Positions 7,624-15,364 of a stretch of 33,718 nt of DNA are shown piece by piece. This DNA comes from Methanobacteriota archaeon. GTDB taxonomy: Archaea; Thermoplasmatota; Poseidoniia; Poseidoniales; Thalassarchaeaceae. Position 1 is the first letter of the stretch, and each line of letters opens with the position of its first letter. Below the pieces are notes generated by a model that was given only the letters and a program-made list of their open reading frames with translations, made no database searches and had not been told where the DNA came from. The translations under genes and the position numbers were made by a program. Location: positions 1 to 33,718 of the forward strand of contig PSPX01000013.1 of the NCBI GenBank assembly GCA_004195715.1, read 5' to 3'.

Positions 7624-8315
7624 GATTCAGCCCCCGGGATGTCTGACTCAGAGCCGATGACGAAGACATAGTCTGCAATGGTCAGGAAATCGTCGAACTG
7701 GACCTCGTTCGCCTTGGAAGAGCGCTTGACGTCGTGTCCACGAACTGTAGCGATCTCGCCGATGTGACTGCCGCCCGTCAGGTATGACTGAGCGCCTTCA
7801 GTGAATGGAAGGTGAGAGGTAATCTGCTGCTCTGGAAGAGAGATGATGACACTGTCGCCGCTCTTGTAGGCCGAGGCATCGTCCATCAGCAGGTTCCTGC
7901 CGTCGTGCAAGTGCAACTGTATCTTCGCACCTCGAATAGTGGTTTTGCCGGTTACACGGCAAATCTTGCTGCCGGCTGCATTCTTTGGGATAGGGCGATA
8001 GCGCAGCTTGCCGTTGGTGTCGAGTACACAGCGGAAGTTCTTCTCGCCTACCGACAGAACGTCCATCAAACCGACTCCTCGCCCGTCGTCGGTCTCGATG
8101 CGACCATCCACCATGACTTCGCGAGAGTGTAGGATACGCTTGGCCTCACGTCGAGTATGTGCGACACCGAGGACGTCGCGCAGGACGAGAGCGAGAGGCA
8201 TGCAGTTCTCGATGGAGTGTCCACCGGCGTTGGGCTTCTGCACCCAAATGGAGGACTTGCGAGGCAGGGGCCAGCTGCGTGGCATGACTAGGCGCTTGAT
8301 GTGGCTCCTACTCAT
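7620..8315 (-). CDS. rps4e: Small ribosomal subunit protein eS4
   Basis: This 231-aa archaeal/eukaryotic 30S protein is unrelated in origin to bacterial S4. It begins MSRSHIKRLVMPRSWPLPRK. An S4-like RNA-binding segment covers about residues 40-100 (PLALVLRDVLGVAHTRREAK), and a KOW-like segment lies near the C-terminus (GGSHIGEIATVRGHDVKRSS). The ATG at 8315 was chosen because GGAGGTGA precedes it; the in-frame GTG at 8324 lies inside that site. It overlaps the uL24 stop by 8 bp, a coupled arrangement. Confidence 0.95.
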   Translation of the reverse strand: MSRSHIKRLVMPRSWPLPRKSSIWVQKPNAGGHSIENCMPLALVLRDVLGVAHTRREAKRILHSREVMVDGRIETDDGRGVGLMDVLSVGEKNFRCVLDTNGKLRYRPIPKNAAGSKICRVTGKTTIRGAKIQLHLHDGRNLLMDDASAYKSGDSVIISLPEQQITSHLPFTEGAQSYLTGGSHIGEIATVRGHDVKRSSKANEVQFDDFLTIADYVFVIGSESDIPGAES

Positions 8316-8745
8316 CGGTGTCACCTCCTGATCTCTCCATCAGCCTCTTGATTCTCAACGGATCGCCCTCGAACAGAGAGGTTACTATGAGGTTGGAGGG
8401 CCTGATTGGCACACCCTCCTCCTTGCCATCAGCAGTGGTAGAGGTGATTCCGTCGACAAATATCATTCCCCTCTCGGTATCCACACTGGCCACCTTGGCC
8501 TTGATTCCGGCGCGACCCCTAGATTGACCTAGGCGCTTGCCGCTTGAGTCTGGCTTGATGCTGTTCGGATTGCCGAAGTCGCCGCGTACTACTTCGACCT
8601 CGTCGCCCACTCGCACAGTGACGGTTCGGATGGCCTGTAGTTCGGGATCATCAGTCAGCAGGCGAGCCCGTAGTCGCTTGCGTTGGACGTGCAAGGCGGC
8701 CTTGCGGCTTGTTCGACGCTGTTTTCCGGGATTCTTACTCGCCAT
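8308..8745 (-). CDS. rpl24: Large ribosomal subunit protein uL24
   Basis: This 145-aa assembly-initiating 50S protein shows the archaeal opening SKNPGKQRRTSRKAALHVQR and a KOW segment around TVTVRVGDEVEVVRGDFG (about residues 40-60). A second strand-rich half follows with VASVDTERGMIFVDGIT. The ATG at 8745 follows GAGGTGA; the GTG at 8754 lies within that site. It sits 10 nt after uL14 and overlaps eS4 by 8 bp. The C-terminal tail is acidic. Confidence 0.95.
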   Translation of the reverse strand: MASKNPGKQRRTSRKAALHVQRKRLRARLLTDDPELQAIRTVTVRVGDEVEVVRGDFGNPNSIKPDSSGKRLGQSRGRAGIKAKVASVDTERGMIFVDGITSTTADGKEEGVPIRPSNLIVTSLFEGDPLRIKRLMERSGGDTDE

Positions 8746-8755
8746 TCTTCTCACC

Positions 8756-9154
8756 TCACACTATCTGCTTTGCAGTGGCGGCTATCCGAGGCCACCGCTC
8801 TGCCGCCTCTCGGCTCACAGGGCCCTTGATGTCGGAGCCCTGTACCTCACCGCGCCTGTTCGTAATAACGCATGCGTTGTCTTCGAACTGAACCCAAGTT
8901 CCATCGACGCGCCTGAACGGGCGCGCCTGTCGAACGATGACGGCATCGAATATCTGACGGCGTGTCTCGGGGGTACCACGCCTTACGGTGACGCGAATCA
9001 TGTCGCCCACTCCAGCAGCGGGGTAGCGGCGTGCCACGCCGCCCTTCTTCAGGACGGTAATCAGTTGCACGACCTTTGCGCCAGTGTTGTCCACGCAGTC
9101 GAGACGCGCCTGCGTAGGCAGGCCCGCTGTGACGCGTCCGGCTATTCCCCTCAT
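8756..9154 (-). CDS. rpl14: Large ribosomal subunit protein uL14
   Basis: This 132-aa, highly conserved 50S protein sits at the subunit interface. Diagnostic stretches are ARLDCVDNTGAKVVQLI, then ARRYPAAGVGDMIRVTVRRG and RPFRRVDGTWVQFEDNACVI. The length is exactly that of archaeal uL14. The ATG at 9154 overlaps the uS17 stop by 4 bp (ATGA), giving coupled translation. Confidence 0.96.
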   Translation of the reverse strand: MRGIAGRVTAGLPTQARLDCVDNTGAKVVQLITVLKKGGVARRYPAAGVGDMIRVTVRRGTPETRRQIFDAVIVRQARPFRRVDGTWVQFEDNACVITNRRGEVQGSDIKGPVSREAAERWPRIAATAKQIV

Positions 9155-9483
9155 TCAGACGCCTCCTTCTCGATGACGCAGAACTTGACGGTCTTCGACA
9201 GTGGCCTGCACTCCATGATGCGGACCTTGTCGCCCCTACTGACGCCGCCTATGCAAGTAGGCAGATGGGCGGCATAGCGTCGAGTTCGCTTCTCGTAGCG
9301 CTCGTACTTCTTCATGTAGCGCGAGGTCTCCCTCTCGACTACGATGGAATCGGTCATTCCCGATGTGGACACGATGCACTCGATGATCTGGCCGCGCACC
9401 CTCAGACTGCCGAAGAAGGGACAGTTGTCATTGCCGTCCCACTCTCCCTCGGGAGTTCTGACGTCTACACCGATATCTCTCAT
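9151..9483 (-). CDS. rps17: Small ribosomal subunit protein uS17
   Basis: This 110-aa 30S protein has an OB fold that binds 16S rRNA early in assembly. It contains DNDCPFFG-type sequence (NDNCPFFGSLRVRGQIIECI), then the ETSRYMKKYERYEKRTRRY block and CIGGVSRGDKVRIMECRPLS, all archaeal uS17 signatures. It begins 1-2 nt after the Rpp29 stop and overlaps the uL14 start. Confidence 0.95.
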   Translation of the reverse strand: MRDIGVDVRTPEGEWDGNDNCPFFGSLRVRGQIIECIVSTSGMTDSIVVERETSRYMKKYERYEKRTRRYAAHLPTCIGGVSRGDKVRIMECRPLSKTVKFCVIEKEASE

Positions 9484-9484
9484 C

Positions 9485-9742
9485 TCAGCGCCCCCTGTAC
9501 CTGCGGTTGATTCGATCCTCGGGGCGTTGTGTTACGGCTGAGCCGTCGATAACCTCCCCGGAGTCGATGGTGAATGTGATAACATCCTTCGCGAGACGGA
9601 CGCGTCCGTTCTCGGTAAGGACGCGTATGGTTCTGCGAGTCTCGTCTAATACGGTACCTCTGAGGCCGACTAGAGAGGGGTCCGGCGAATCGACCACCGT
9701 GATGGTGCGTGACAACCATGGCATGTGCATCAAATCCCCCAT
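9485..9742 (-). CDS. rnp1: RNase P protein component 1 (Rpp29/Pop4 homologue)
   Basis: This 85-aa protein is the archaeal Rpp29 subunit of RNase P, which supports 5' maturation of pre-tRNA. Key sequence is DPSLVGLRGTVLDETRRTIR, then LTENGRVRLAKDVITFTI, forming the Sm-like barrel. It is at the short end for the family and lacks a long N-terminal tail. The ATG at 9742 follows GGAGGTG by 6 nt. In many euryarchaea this gene lies between aIF1 and uS17, exactly as here. Confidence 0.93.
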   Translation of the reverse strand: MGDLMHMPWLSRTITVVDSPDPSLVGLRGTVLDETRRTIRVLTENGRVRLAKDVITFTIDSGEVIDGSAVTQRPEDRINRRYRGR

Positions 9743-10042
9743 CTAGCGCACCTCCACTTGGTAGCCGTTCTGCTCGAGTACCTTGGCGGCCCTCTTCTTG
9801 TGATCTCCCTGCAGTTCTATGGTTCGTCCCTTGACGGTGCCGCCACTCGCGCACGCGCCCTTGAGAATCTTGGCGAGTTGGCCCAGATCGATGGCAGTGT
9901 CCTCTATTCCCTCGACGATTGTGACCATTTTTCCGTACCTCCTTCTTACTACTGAAATTGTCGCCTTCTGCTGTTCTTTCGCTATTTCTTGACATATGCA
10001 CAGTTCATCCGGTAATCCACATAAGTTGCATATCCCAGCCAT
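9743..10042 (-). CDS. Translation initiation factor aIF1 (SUI1 domain)
   Basis: This 99-aa protein promotes start-codon selection on the 30S subunit. The N-terminus has a small cysteine knuckle (CNLCGLPDELCIC), and the SUI1 domain covers about residues 28-99 (KMVTIVEGIEDTAIDLGQLA, then ILKGACASGGTVKGRTIELQ, ending QNGYQVEVR). The cysteine-rich start is typical of archaeal aIF1. It abuts the Rpp29 start and follows uL29 by 5 nt, the usual archaeal order. Confidence 0.95.
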   Translation of the reverse strand: MAGICNLCGLPDELCICQEIAKEQQKATISVVRRRYGKMVTIVEGIEDTAIDLGQLAKILKGACASGGTVKGRTIELQGDHKKRAAKVLEQNGYQVEVR

Positions 10043-10047
10043 CTACC

Positions 10048-10248
10048 CTACTCCTGCTTCTGCTTGATACGAGTCAGCATCCGCGCTATGCTCCTACGCG
10101 TTTGCTTGTATGCTCCTGAGTTTGATACTGAGCCCCCCAGAGCTTGTTGAGCACGAAGCTGCAGTAGCTCCTCGCGGAGTTCCTCCAGCATTTCCTCTCG
10201 CTTCTCGGGGCTCATCGTCTCGATGTCCCTTGATCTGATGTGCGACAT
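10048..10248 (-). CDS. rpl29: Large ribosomal subunit protein uL29
   Basis: This 66-aa two-helix protein lies near the peptide exit of the 50S subunit. It reads as the standard family: a helix with SPEKREEMLEELREELLQLR, a short loop holding GGSVSNSGAYKQTRR, and a second helix SIARMLTRIKQKQE. The length is typical. The ATG at 10248 directly abuts the uS3 stop. Confidence 0.95.
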   Translation of the reverse strand: MSHIRSRDIETMSPEKREEMLEELREELLQLRAQQALGGSVSNSGAYKQTRRSIARMLTRIKQKQE

Positions 10249-11025
10249 TCACTCCTCCTCCTTCTTCTGCTCGATTTCGGCCATCATGTCGACAACCGAA
10301 TCGACCACACCCTCGGCGTCGGCCTTGGGCTCCTCGGTGACGGCAGACAGTTCCTCGTCGGCCTCCTCGTCGGAGACTTCGAAAACGGCGACCTCGGCCA
10401 GAGGCGGCAGGCCTGAGTCAACGCGCTCGGTGATGATTATCTCGTGTGGGAGTTTGGCATCTGGCCGCATTATCCTGACTGTGCAGCCAATCGTACCCAG
10501 CTTCTTGACAGCGGTCGAAAAGCCGGTGTCCATGAACTCAAGGGCAGTCTCACCGCAGAACTTGATGTGACCCTGCTGGAACTTCTCGACTCGGTGTCGG
10601 GCACCTGTGATTTTGCCACTGAGGATGACTAGGCAGCCACGCGCGCCTGCGTCCATTATCTGCTGGGCCGTGCCATGACCAGCGCGGCGGAAGAACCAAC
10701 CACGCTCAAGGGAGCTAGACATACGGCTGGCCATTATCTGGGCGTTGAGGCGAGGCTCGGTGACCTCTTCGACGTCGAGGTGGGGACGATCTAGGAAGAA
10801 GTCGTTCTTCAGACGGTTGCTGAGTTCGTGGATGACCTTACCTCGGCGACCGATTACGCGACCAACCTGTTCTGCTCGCAGGCTAATCTTGGTGCCCTCT
10901 GGAGTGCGGTTGAAAGTCAGGCCACCAAAACCAGCGCGCTCGGTCTCCCTCAGCAGGTACTCGCGGACGAGCTGGCGCTCGACATTGCGGCCGATGAGGG
11001 TTCTGATGGTACTCTGATGCCTCAC
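10249..11025 (-). CDS. rps3: Small ribosomal subunit protein uS3
   Basis: This 258-aa 30S protein sits at the mRNA entry site. A KH type 2 domain occupies about residues 18-95, with the GxxG loop at VGRVIGRRGKVIHEL. The C-terminal S3 domain follows with RGWFFRRAGHGTAQQIMDAG. The last 45 residues form an acidic tail. The start is a GTG at 11025, supported by GAGGTGA 5 nt upstream; no in-frame ATG fits. It lies 9 nt after uL22. Confidence 0.95.
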   Translation of the reverse strand: MRHQSTIRTLIGRNVERQLVREYLLRETERAGFGGLTFNRTPEGTKISLRAEQVGRVIGRRGKVIHELSNRLKNDFFLDRPHLDVEEVTEPRLNAQIMASRMSSSLERGWFFRRAGHGTAQQIMDAGARGCLVILSGKITGARHRVEKFQQGHIKFCGETALEFMDTGFSTAVKKLGTIGCTVRIMRPDAKLPHEIIITERVDSGLPPLAEVAVFEVSDEEADEELSAVTEEPKADAEGVVDSVVDMMAEIEQKKEEE

Positions 11026-11034
11026 ATAATCACC

Positions 11035-11559
11035 TCAGAAATCGTCCTCTCCCTCTCCAGCACCAAAGTGCTCAAGGAAGATCTCGAGATTGACTTGGTA
11101 GTGGTTGCTGGGCGTGGCACGACCCATGGCCCGGGGGCGCCAGTTGGTAGCAACCTGACCGCGATGTGCGGCTACGTGTGTAATCGTCATATCCTCAGCA
11201 TCGAGAGTGTCAAAGCGCTGACGCGCGTTGTCCATGGCGCTGTTGATGAGCTTGATGAATATCTTCGAGGCCTTGTTCGGGTACTTACCAGGACCCATCT
11301 TACCCTTGCGATGCCCTGCCATCGTGTTGCCGCCGCGACCCCTGCGAGAGCGACGGGTGTATGGAATCGCTCGCTTCTTGGCGACGACGTCCTCGAGGTA
11401 CTCTACTGCGTCTGCGGCGTTCATGCCGCGAATCGCCTTTGCGATGTGGTAGCAGTGCTTGTGGTGACAGTCTACGTTGACTGCGCGGGCGGTGACTAGG
11501 TTGGAGCCCTCCAGCAACTGGGTGTATCCGGACTGTGGATCTCCTGTTTTCCTGCTCAT
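11035..11559 (-). CDS. rpl22: Large ribosomal subunit protein uL22
   Basis: This 174-aa 50S protein has a long loop that lines the peptide exit tunnel. It shows HKHCYHIAKAIRGMNAADAV, then RRSRRGRGGNTMAGHRKGKM in the tunnel loop and THVAAHRGQVATNWRPRAMG near the C-terminus, all archaeal. The ATG at 11559 is preferred over the GTG at 11568, which lies inside the GAGGTGA ribosome binding site. Confidence 0.95.
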   Translation of the reverse strand: MSRKTGDPQSGYTQLLEGSNLVTARAVNVDCHHKHCYHIAKAIRGMNAADAVEYLEDVVAKKRAIPYTRRSRRGRGGNTMAGHRKGKMGPGKYPNKASKIFIKLINSAMDNARQRFDTLDAEDMTITHVAAHRGQVATNWRPRAMGRATPSNHYQVNLEIFLEHFGAGEGEDDF

Positions 11560-11569
11560 CACTCTCACC

Positions 11570-12070
11570 TCACTTCAGCGCCACGTGCTGTGACGAACGG
11601 GTTGCTCCGACTCCAGGGCCGGTGTGCGTGACCGACTTGCGCGTGTGGGCGAACTCGCCCAACGCGTGACCAATCATCTCTGGAACTATCTCGACTCTGA
11701 CGAAGTCCTTGCCGTTGTGGATTCCGACTGTCGTCCCGACCATCTCGGGAAGGATGTGCATGCTGCGGCAGTGGGTCTTGACGATCTTGCCGTCATTGGA
11801 ACGGATGCTTTCGAGTAGATTTTCGCACTCCAGATTGAGTCCGCGAGAGAGTGAACGCTTTGCGCGCGAGGGCATCAGAGTGGCTATGCAAATGGCTTCC
11901 ATGTCATCCTCAGGAGGGTATAGAGGCAACTCAAGGAGTTGTTCCATGTTGTACCCACGCCACAGGAACTCCTTCTTACGGCGCTCGGATATCATCGAGC
12001 GTCGCTTACGGGCCTGGCGCCTCGCCAACTTGGGCGAGCGGAATACCTTCTTTGACCTGCGGCGAGCCAT
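11570..12070 (-). CDS. rps19: Small ribosomal subunit protein uS19
   Basis: This 166-aa protein of the 30S head contains SRAKRSLSRGLNLECENLLE, then KTHCRSMHILPEMVGTTVGI and the hallmark VEIVPEMIGHALGEFAHTRK. The N-terminus has a strongly basic extension (about 30 residues of Arg and Lys), longer than in the bacterial protein but usual for archaea. It starts right after the uL2 stop. Confidence 0.95.
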   Translation of the reverse strand: MARRRSKKVFRSPKLARRQARKRRSMISERRKKEFLWRGYNMEQLLELPLYPPEDDMEAICIATLMPSRAKRSLSRGLNLECENLLESIRSNDGKIVKTHCRSMHILPEMVGTTVGIHNGKDFVRVEIVPEMIGHALGEFAHTRKSVTHTGPGVGATRSSQHVALK

Positions 12071-12071
12071 T

Positions 12072-12797
12072 CTAATCAGTCTCCTGTTCTCGTACCCTTC
12101 CGCGTCCAGTCCGACGCGGTGCGATGTTTCCGACCTTCTTGCCCGGCGGGGCGTTCCGGCTCACCGAGTTCGGACCGTGCACGGCCTGGTGGTTGCCACC
12201 GCCATGGGGGTGATCGACCGGGTTCATCGCCACTCCGCTGACAGTTGGGTAGGGTTTGCCGCGCGCCTTGGCGCGGTAGTGAGCAGCACCAGCCTTCATC
12301 AGCGGCTTCTCAGACCTTCCGTGGCCAGACAAAACGCCGATGGTAGCGCGACAGTTCGCTGGCAGTTCCTTGACTCGACCACTCGGTAGACGTACGCGAG
12401 CCCTGTCATCTATCCTCGCCTCAAGGGTAGCGGAATTACCTCCCGAACGAGCGAACTTGCCGCCGTCTCCAGGACGGGCTTCGATATTGCATATCGGAGT
12501 TCCCTCGGGAATCTGGGAGAGCTTGGTGACGTTGCCCGGTCTCAGGGACACGTTGTCGCCAAATGCTAGGTTCTGTCCTACCGAGATACCCTCAGGCGCG
12601 GCGATGTGGGCAATGTTGCCATCAGCGAACTTAATCTTGGCCAAAGGAGCGGTGTGAGCGGGACTGTGAACCAGATCCACTACCTCACCAATCTCATCAT
12701 TGACACGAGGAATCCTGTTGGCCGCTGGGAAGCGATGACTCGAGACTTTGTTTTTGGGGCTCGAACCGCGGAGTTGTGAACGTGTGCGCTTACCCAT
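12072..12797 (-). CDS. rpl2: Large ribosomal subunit protein uL2
   Basis: This 241-aa 50S protein is required for subunit joining and peptidyl transfer. The catalytic-core-contacting loop VAMNPVDHPHGGGNHQ, with its essential histidine, is intact. The OB segment (HTAPLAKIKFADGNIAHIAA) and SH3-like segment (GREKELPANCRATIGV-type) are present. The length is that of archaeal uL2. It lies 13 nt after uL23 and 1 nt before uS19. Confidence 0.96.
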   Translation of the reverse strand: MGKRTRSQLRGSSPKNKVSSHRFPAANRIPRVNDEIGEVVDLVHSPAHTAPLAKIKFADGNIAHIAAPEGISVGQNLAFGDNVSLRPGNVTKLSQIPEGTPICNIEARPGDGGKFARSGGNSATLEARIDDRARVRLPSGRVKELPANCRATIGVLSGHGRSEKPLMKAGAAHYRAKARGKPYPTVSGVAMNPVDHPHGGGNHQAVHGPNSVSRNAPPGKKVGNIAPRRTGRGRVREQETD

Positions 12798-12810
12798 ATC
12801 CTCACCTCGT

Positions 12811-13101
12811 TCAGAACGCGCCTAGTTTGAGCGCGGCCTCCTCTGCATCGTAACCTTCGGCGAGACGCACGCTGGCGTGCTTGCCGGTCATCGTAAATTT
12901 GGTGTTCACCTTGCGAACCTTGACGTCGAACATCTGCTCGACGGACTCTCGAATCTGTTTCTTCGTTGCGTCCTTGTGTACAATGAACTCGATTCTGTTG
13001 TTATTCTCCCTGTAGCCGCTCTCCTCATCTGCGACGCGGCGCGCCTCGAGCGTCTTCTCGGTAATCCAAGGCATGATGATGATGTCATACGGGTCAGTCA
13101 T
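12811..13101 (-). CDS. rpl23: Large ribosomal subunit protein uL23
   Basis: This 96-aa protein is at the exit tunnel rim, where it docks the signal recognition particle and the Sec translocon. It has PYDIIIMPWITEKTLEARRV, then RIEFIVHKDATKKQIRESVE and VRKVNTKFTMTGKHASVRLA. A short insertion (DEESGYRENN) precedes the conserved strand. It starts 4 nt after uL4 ends. Confidence 0.95.
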   Translation of the reverse strand: MTDPYDIIIMPWITEKTLEARRVADEESGYRENNNRIEFIVHKDATKKQIRESVEQMFDVKVRKVNTKFTMTGKHASVRLAEGYDAEEAALKLGAF

Positions 13102-13105
13102 CGAA

Positions 13106-13984
13106 TCACTCCAGTTCCTCTATCGCAGCCTTTGTCCACACGGTCAGACGTCCGGAATCGCCACCAGGGGCTAGGTCCTCAGCGGACAGATCCTTGGTGA
13201 CTACCGCATCTACACCCGGGACATTTCGAGCCGCCTTGTGAAGGCCGTCCCGGTTGGAAACTACGAGTAGTATGCTCTTGGGGGTCCTGTACCGGCGACC
13301 TCTCATCTTGCCCTTTCCAGCACGGATGTTCCTACCGCTCTTTGCCCTTTCGAGGTCGGCCCCTAGGCCAAGACCTTCCATCATGGCCACGAACTTACGA
13401 GTTGAGTACTGCAGAGGGATGGACTCAATCTCGTACTTCTCTTCCGAGTCGTTGCGCGACTCGACGTAGCCGTCGATGATTACCGGGAAGCGCACGTCGT
13501 CGTCAAAGCGATGGCCACGTGCGGCTACGGATTCGGCATCAGCGGTAGCGGCGATGGCGGAGTCACGGGCCATGCGGCGCTGCTTCGAGTTGACCTTCTG
13601 AGACCAGTCCTTTGCCACCAGCGGGCCATGTGCCCTGCGACCGCCCCGAGTGTGGGGGTTCTGGGCTCCGGTTCGCTGGCCTGTCTTGCGCATGATTCTC
13701 GATACGCCGCGCCCCTTGCCCCACCACTCTACTGAGTGTTTCATACCGGGCTGAGGAGCCCTCTTGCCATCGTGCTCACGGTGGCCGTACGGCTGCCGGC
13801 GATTGGCCCGAGAAGCCAGTACGGTCGAGCGGATGAGGTCCTCGCGGACATCGGAGGAGAATGCTGAGGGCAGAGTTATGCTCTTGCCGTCGTTGGCTTC
13901 CACGGAATAGTACTCAGCCAGAAGTCCAGCATCGAGCTCTTCCTGCTCTACCGAATTAACCAGATTGTAGGCCTTCATCTTCAT
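13106..13984 (-). CDS. rpl4: Large ribosomal subunit protein uL4
   Basis: This 292-aa 50S protein has an extended loop lining the exit tunnel. It contains ANRRQPYGHREHDGKRAPQP and the tunnel-loop segment RTGAQNPHTRGGRRAHGPLV. The C-terminal globular part includes GKMRGRRYRTPKSILLVVSN. The ATG at 13984 was chosen; a second in-frame ATG lies two codons on. GGGAG precedes the start by about 9 nt. It follows uL3 by 4 nt. Confidence 0.95.
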   Translation of the reverse strand: MKMKAYNLVNSVEQEELDAGLLAEYYSVEANDGKSITLPSAFSSDVREDLIRSTVLASRANRRQPYGHREHDGKRAPQPGMKHSVEWWGKGRGVSRIMRKTGQRTGAQNPHTRGGRRAHGPLVAKDWSQKVNSKQRRMARDSAIAATADAESVAARGHRFDDDVRFPVIIDGYVESRNDSEEKYEIESIPLQYSTRKFVAMMEGLGLGADLERAKSGRNIRAGKGKMRGRRYRTPKSILLVVSNRDGLHKAARNVPGVDAVVTKDLSAEDLAPGGDSGRLTVWTKAAIEELE

Positions 13985-13988
13985 GATA

Positions 13989-15065
13989 TCACACTCCCTG
14001 CTTGCTCGAAGTGCTCACATAAGTGATGTCGACCTCGGGCTTGGCCGGCCTTGGGCGAATGGCGTCTCGGAACCTCAGCATTCGCTTGGAGGGGCCGGGT
14101 AGGCTGCCCTGGATAATCATGTACGGGTTGGTGACCTCGCCATAGTTGAGGAAACCGCCAGCGGGAGTGATATCAGACTCCCCCGGGTTTGAGACCCTCA
14201 GGATACGCTTGTTCAATTCTGTGCGGTTGTGGTAGCCGACTTGGCCCGCCTGGCGTATGGTCTTGCGGACGTACCCGGTACCGAAGTCCCCCATGTTGCC
14301 GCCCTGCCGCCTGCGCTTGCTGTTCTTGTGCGAGAGGAGTTTGATTCCCCACCTCTTGATTGCGCCCTGCCAACCCTTGCCCTTGGTGACGCCGACCACG
14401 TCGATATCCTGACCTGTCTGGTAAACGTCATCCAGAGTTATTGTACCACCGAGCCTCTCCTCCGCCCAGTCCAGTTTGGATGCGTTGTCCCCGCCCGCTA
14501 AGGCAACCTCCATGATCTCGGGAGTCTTGCTAGACACACTCTTGACCAAAGCAGGCTGTGTGGAAACGATGAGTCGTACTTCGCAGAGGTCGGCCTCGCG
14601 CAGGGCCTCAAGAGCCGCATCCGGTGAGCCTTTGCCCCTAGAGGGGATGCGTCCAGCGCGCTTGGAGGGCTTGCGGCCCTCCTCGGCGTCGCGCTCGCCA
14701 CGACTCTGATTGGCCAAGCGAGGCGACAAGCCCTCCGGGCCGCTGTCTGAGTTGAACCAAGCCTCACCGGCAGTCTGCATGCCGTAGGGAGTCATCCTGT
14801 AGCCTCGGACAGCCAACACGCTCATTGGAGGTGTCTCGACAACTGTCACGGCTTTGCGGACCTCTTGTCGGGCCGAGGGGGAATTGGGATTGTTGTCACG
14901 AACTAGGAGGTGGGTCATACCGGCCTTCCAGCCGGCGAAGCCCTGTACCCTAATCTCAGCGGAGTCTGACTCGGGCCAGGAACTGATTCTGCCGTACTGG
15001 CGGTTTGCCCTCTTACGAGGGCTATAGCCCATGCTACCACGGCGGGGTTTGCTACGGTCGCCCAT
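13989..15065 (-). CDS. rpl3: Large ribosomal subunit protein uL3
   Basis: This 358-aa protein begins the operon in this window. It binds near the peptidyl transferase centre. Signatures are GDRSKPRRGSMGYSPRKRA at the N-terminus, FAGWKAGMTHLLVRDNNPNS, and the central VVGVTKGKGWQGAIKRWGIK loop followed by HKNSKRRRQGGNMGDFGTGY. The length is typical of archaeal uL3 (about 330-360 aa). The ATG at 15065 follows TTGGAGAAATTGAA. The 299-bp upstream gap divides it from a divergent helicase gene. Confidence 0.96.
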   Translation of the reverse strand: MGDRSKPRRGSMGYSPRKRANRQYGRISSWPESDSAEIRVQGFAGWKAGMTHLLVRDNNPNSPSARQEVRKAVTVVETPPMSVLAVRGYRMTPYGMQTAGEAWFNSDSGPEGLSPRLANQSRGERDAEEGRKPSKRAGRIPSRGKGSPDAALEALREADLCEVRLIVSTQPALVKSVSSKTPEIMEVALAGGDNASKLDWAEERLGGTITLDDVYQTGQDIDVVGVTKGKGWQGAIKRWGIKLLSHKNSKRRRQGGNMGDFGTGYVRKTIRQAGQVGYHNRTELNKRILRVSNPGESDITPAGGFLNYGEVTNPYMIIQGSLPGPSKRMLRFRDAIRPRPAKPEVDITYVSTSSKQGV

Positions 15066-15364
15066 TTCAATTTCTCCAAGTGTTTACCGTCATCAGGCCG
15101 CACGGCGGCCGTCTGCCGGGCCCACTTCGTCAAGGAGAAACCGTGACACCGAACCCGAGTCGCGAGTGCGAGTCGAGCATGCAGGGTGCTTCAGCAGAGC
15201 CTTTTGGTGTCTGGTTCCTCACGTAGTGAGCGGCCTTGCGACTAACATACCCTATTTGAACGAATCGGGGAAGAAGATGCACCACCCCTACGGGGTGTAA
15301 GGGTAATCCCGGAATCCCGGGATTGTGCAACGATTTTGAACCCTGACTCCCAAGATGCGGGTCC
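15066..15364. promoter_or_regulatory. Divergent promoter and leader region of the ribosomal operon and the helicase
   Basis: No gene is seen here. From left to right it has a hairpin GGCCGC-ACG-GCGGCC (15096-15110), which would lie in the uL3 leader about 30 nt before its start. A minus-strand AT-rich element CAAATAGGG near 15250 is a weak TATA candidate. Two adjacent perfect hairpins follow (15283-15324). The region must hold the promoter of the ribosomal operon and probably that of the helicase. The exact start sites cannot be read from sequence. Confidence 0.5.
15283..15324. repeat. Tandem pair of perfect small hairpins
   Basis: CACCCC-TAC-GGGGTG (15283-15297) is followed 7 nt later by AATCCCGG-AATC-CCGGGATT (15305-15324). 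Both stems are perfect. They lie between divergent promoters, upstream of both genes, so they are not simple terminators of a neighbouring gene. They may be a regulatory or structural DNA element. Confidence 0.5.
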
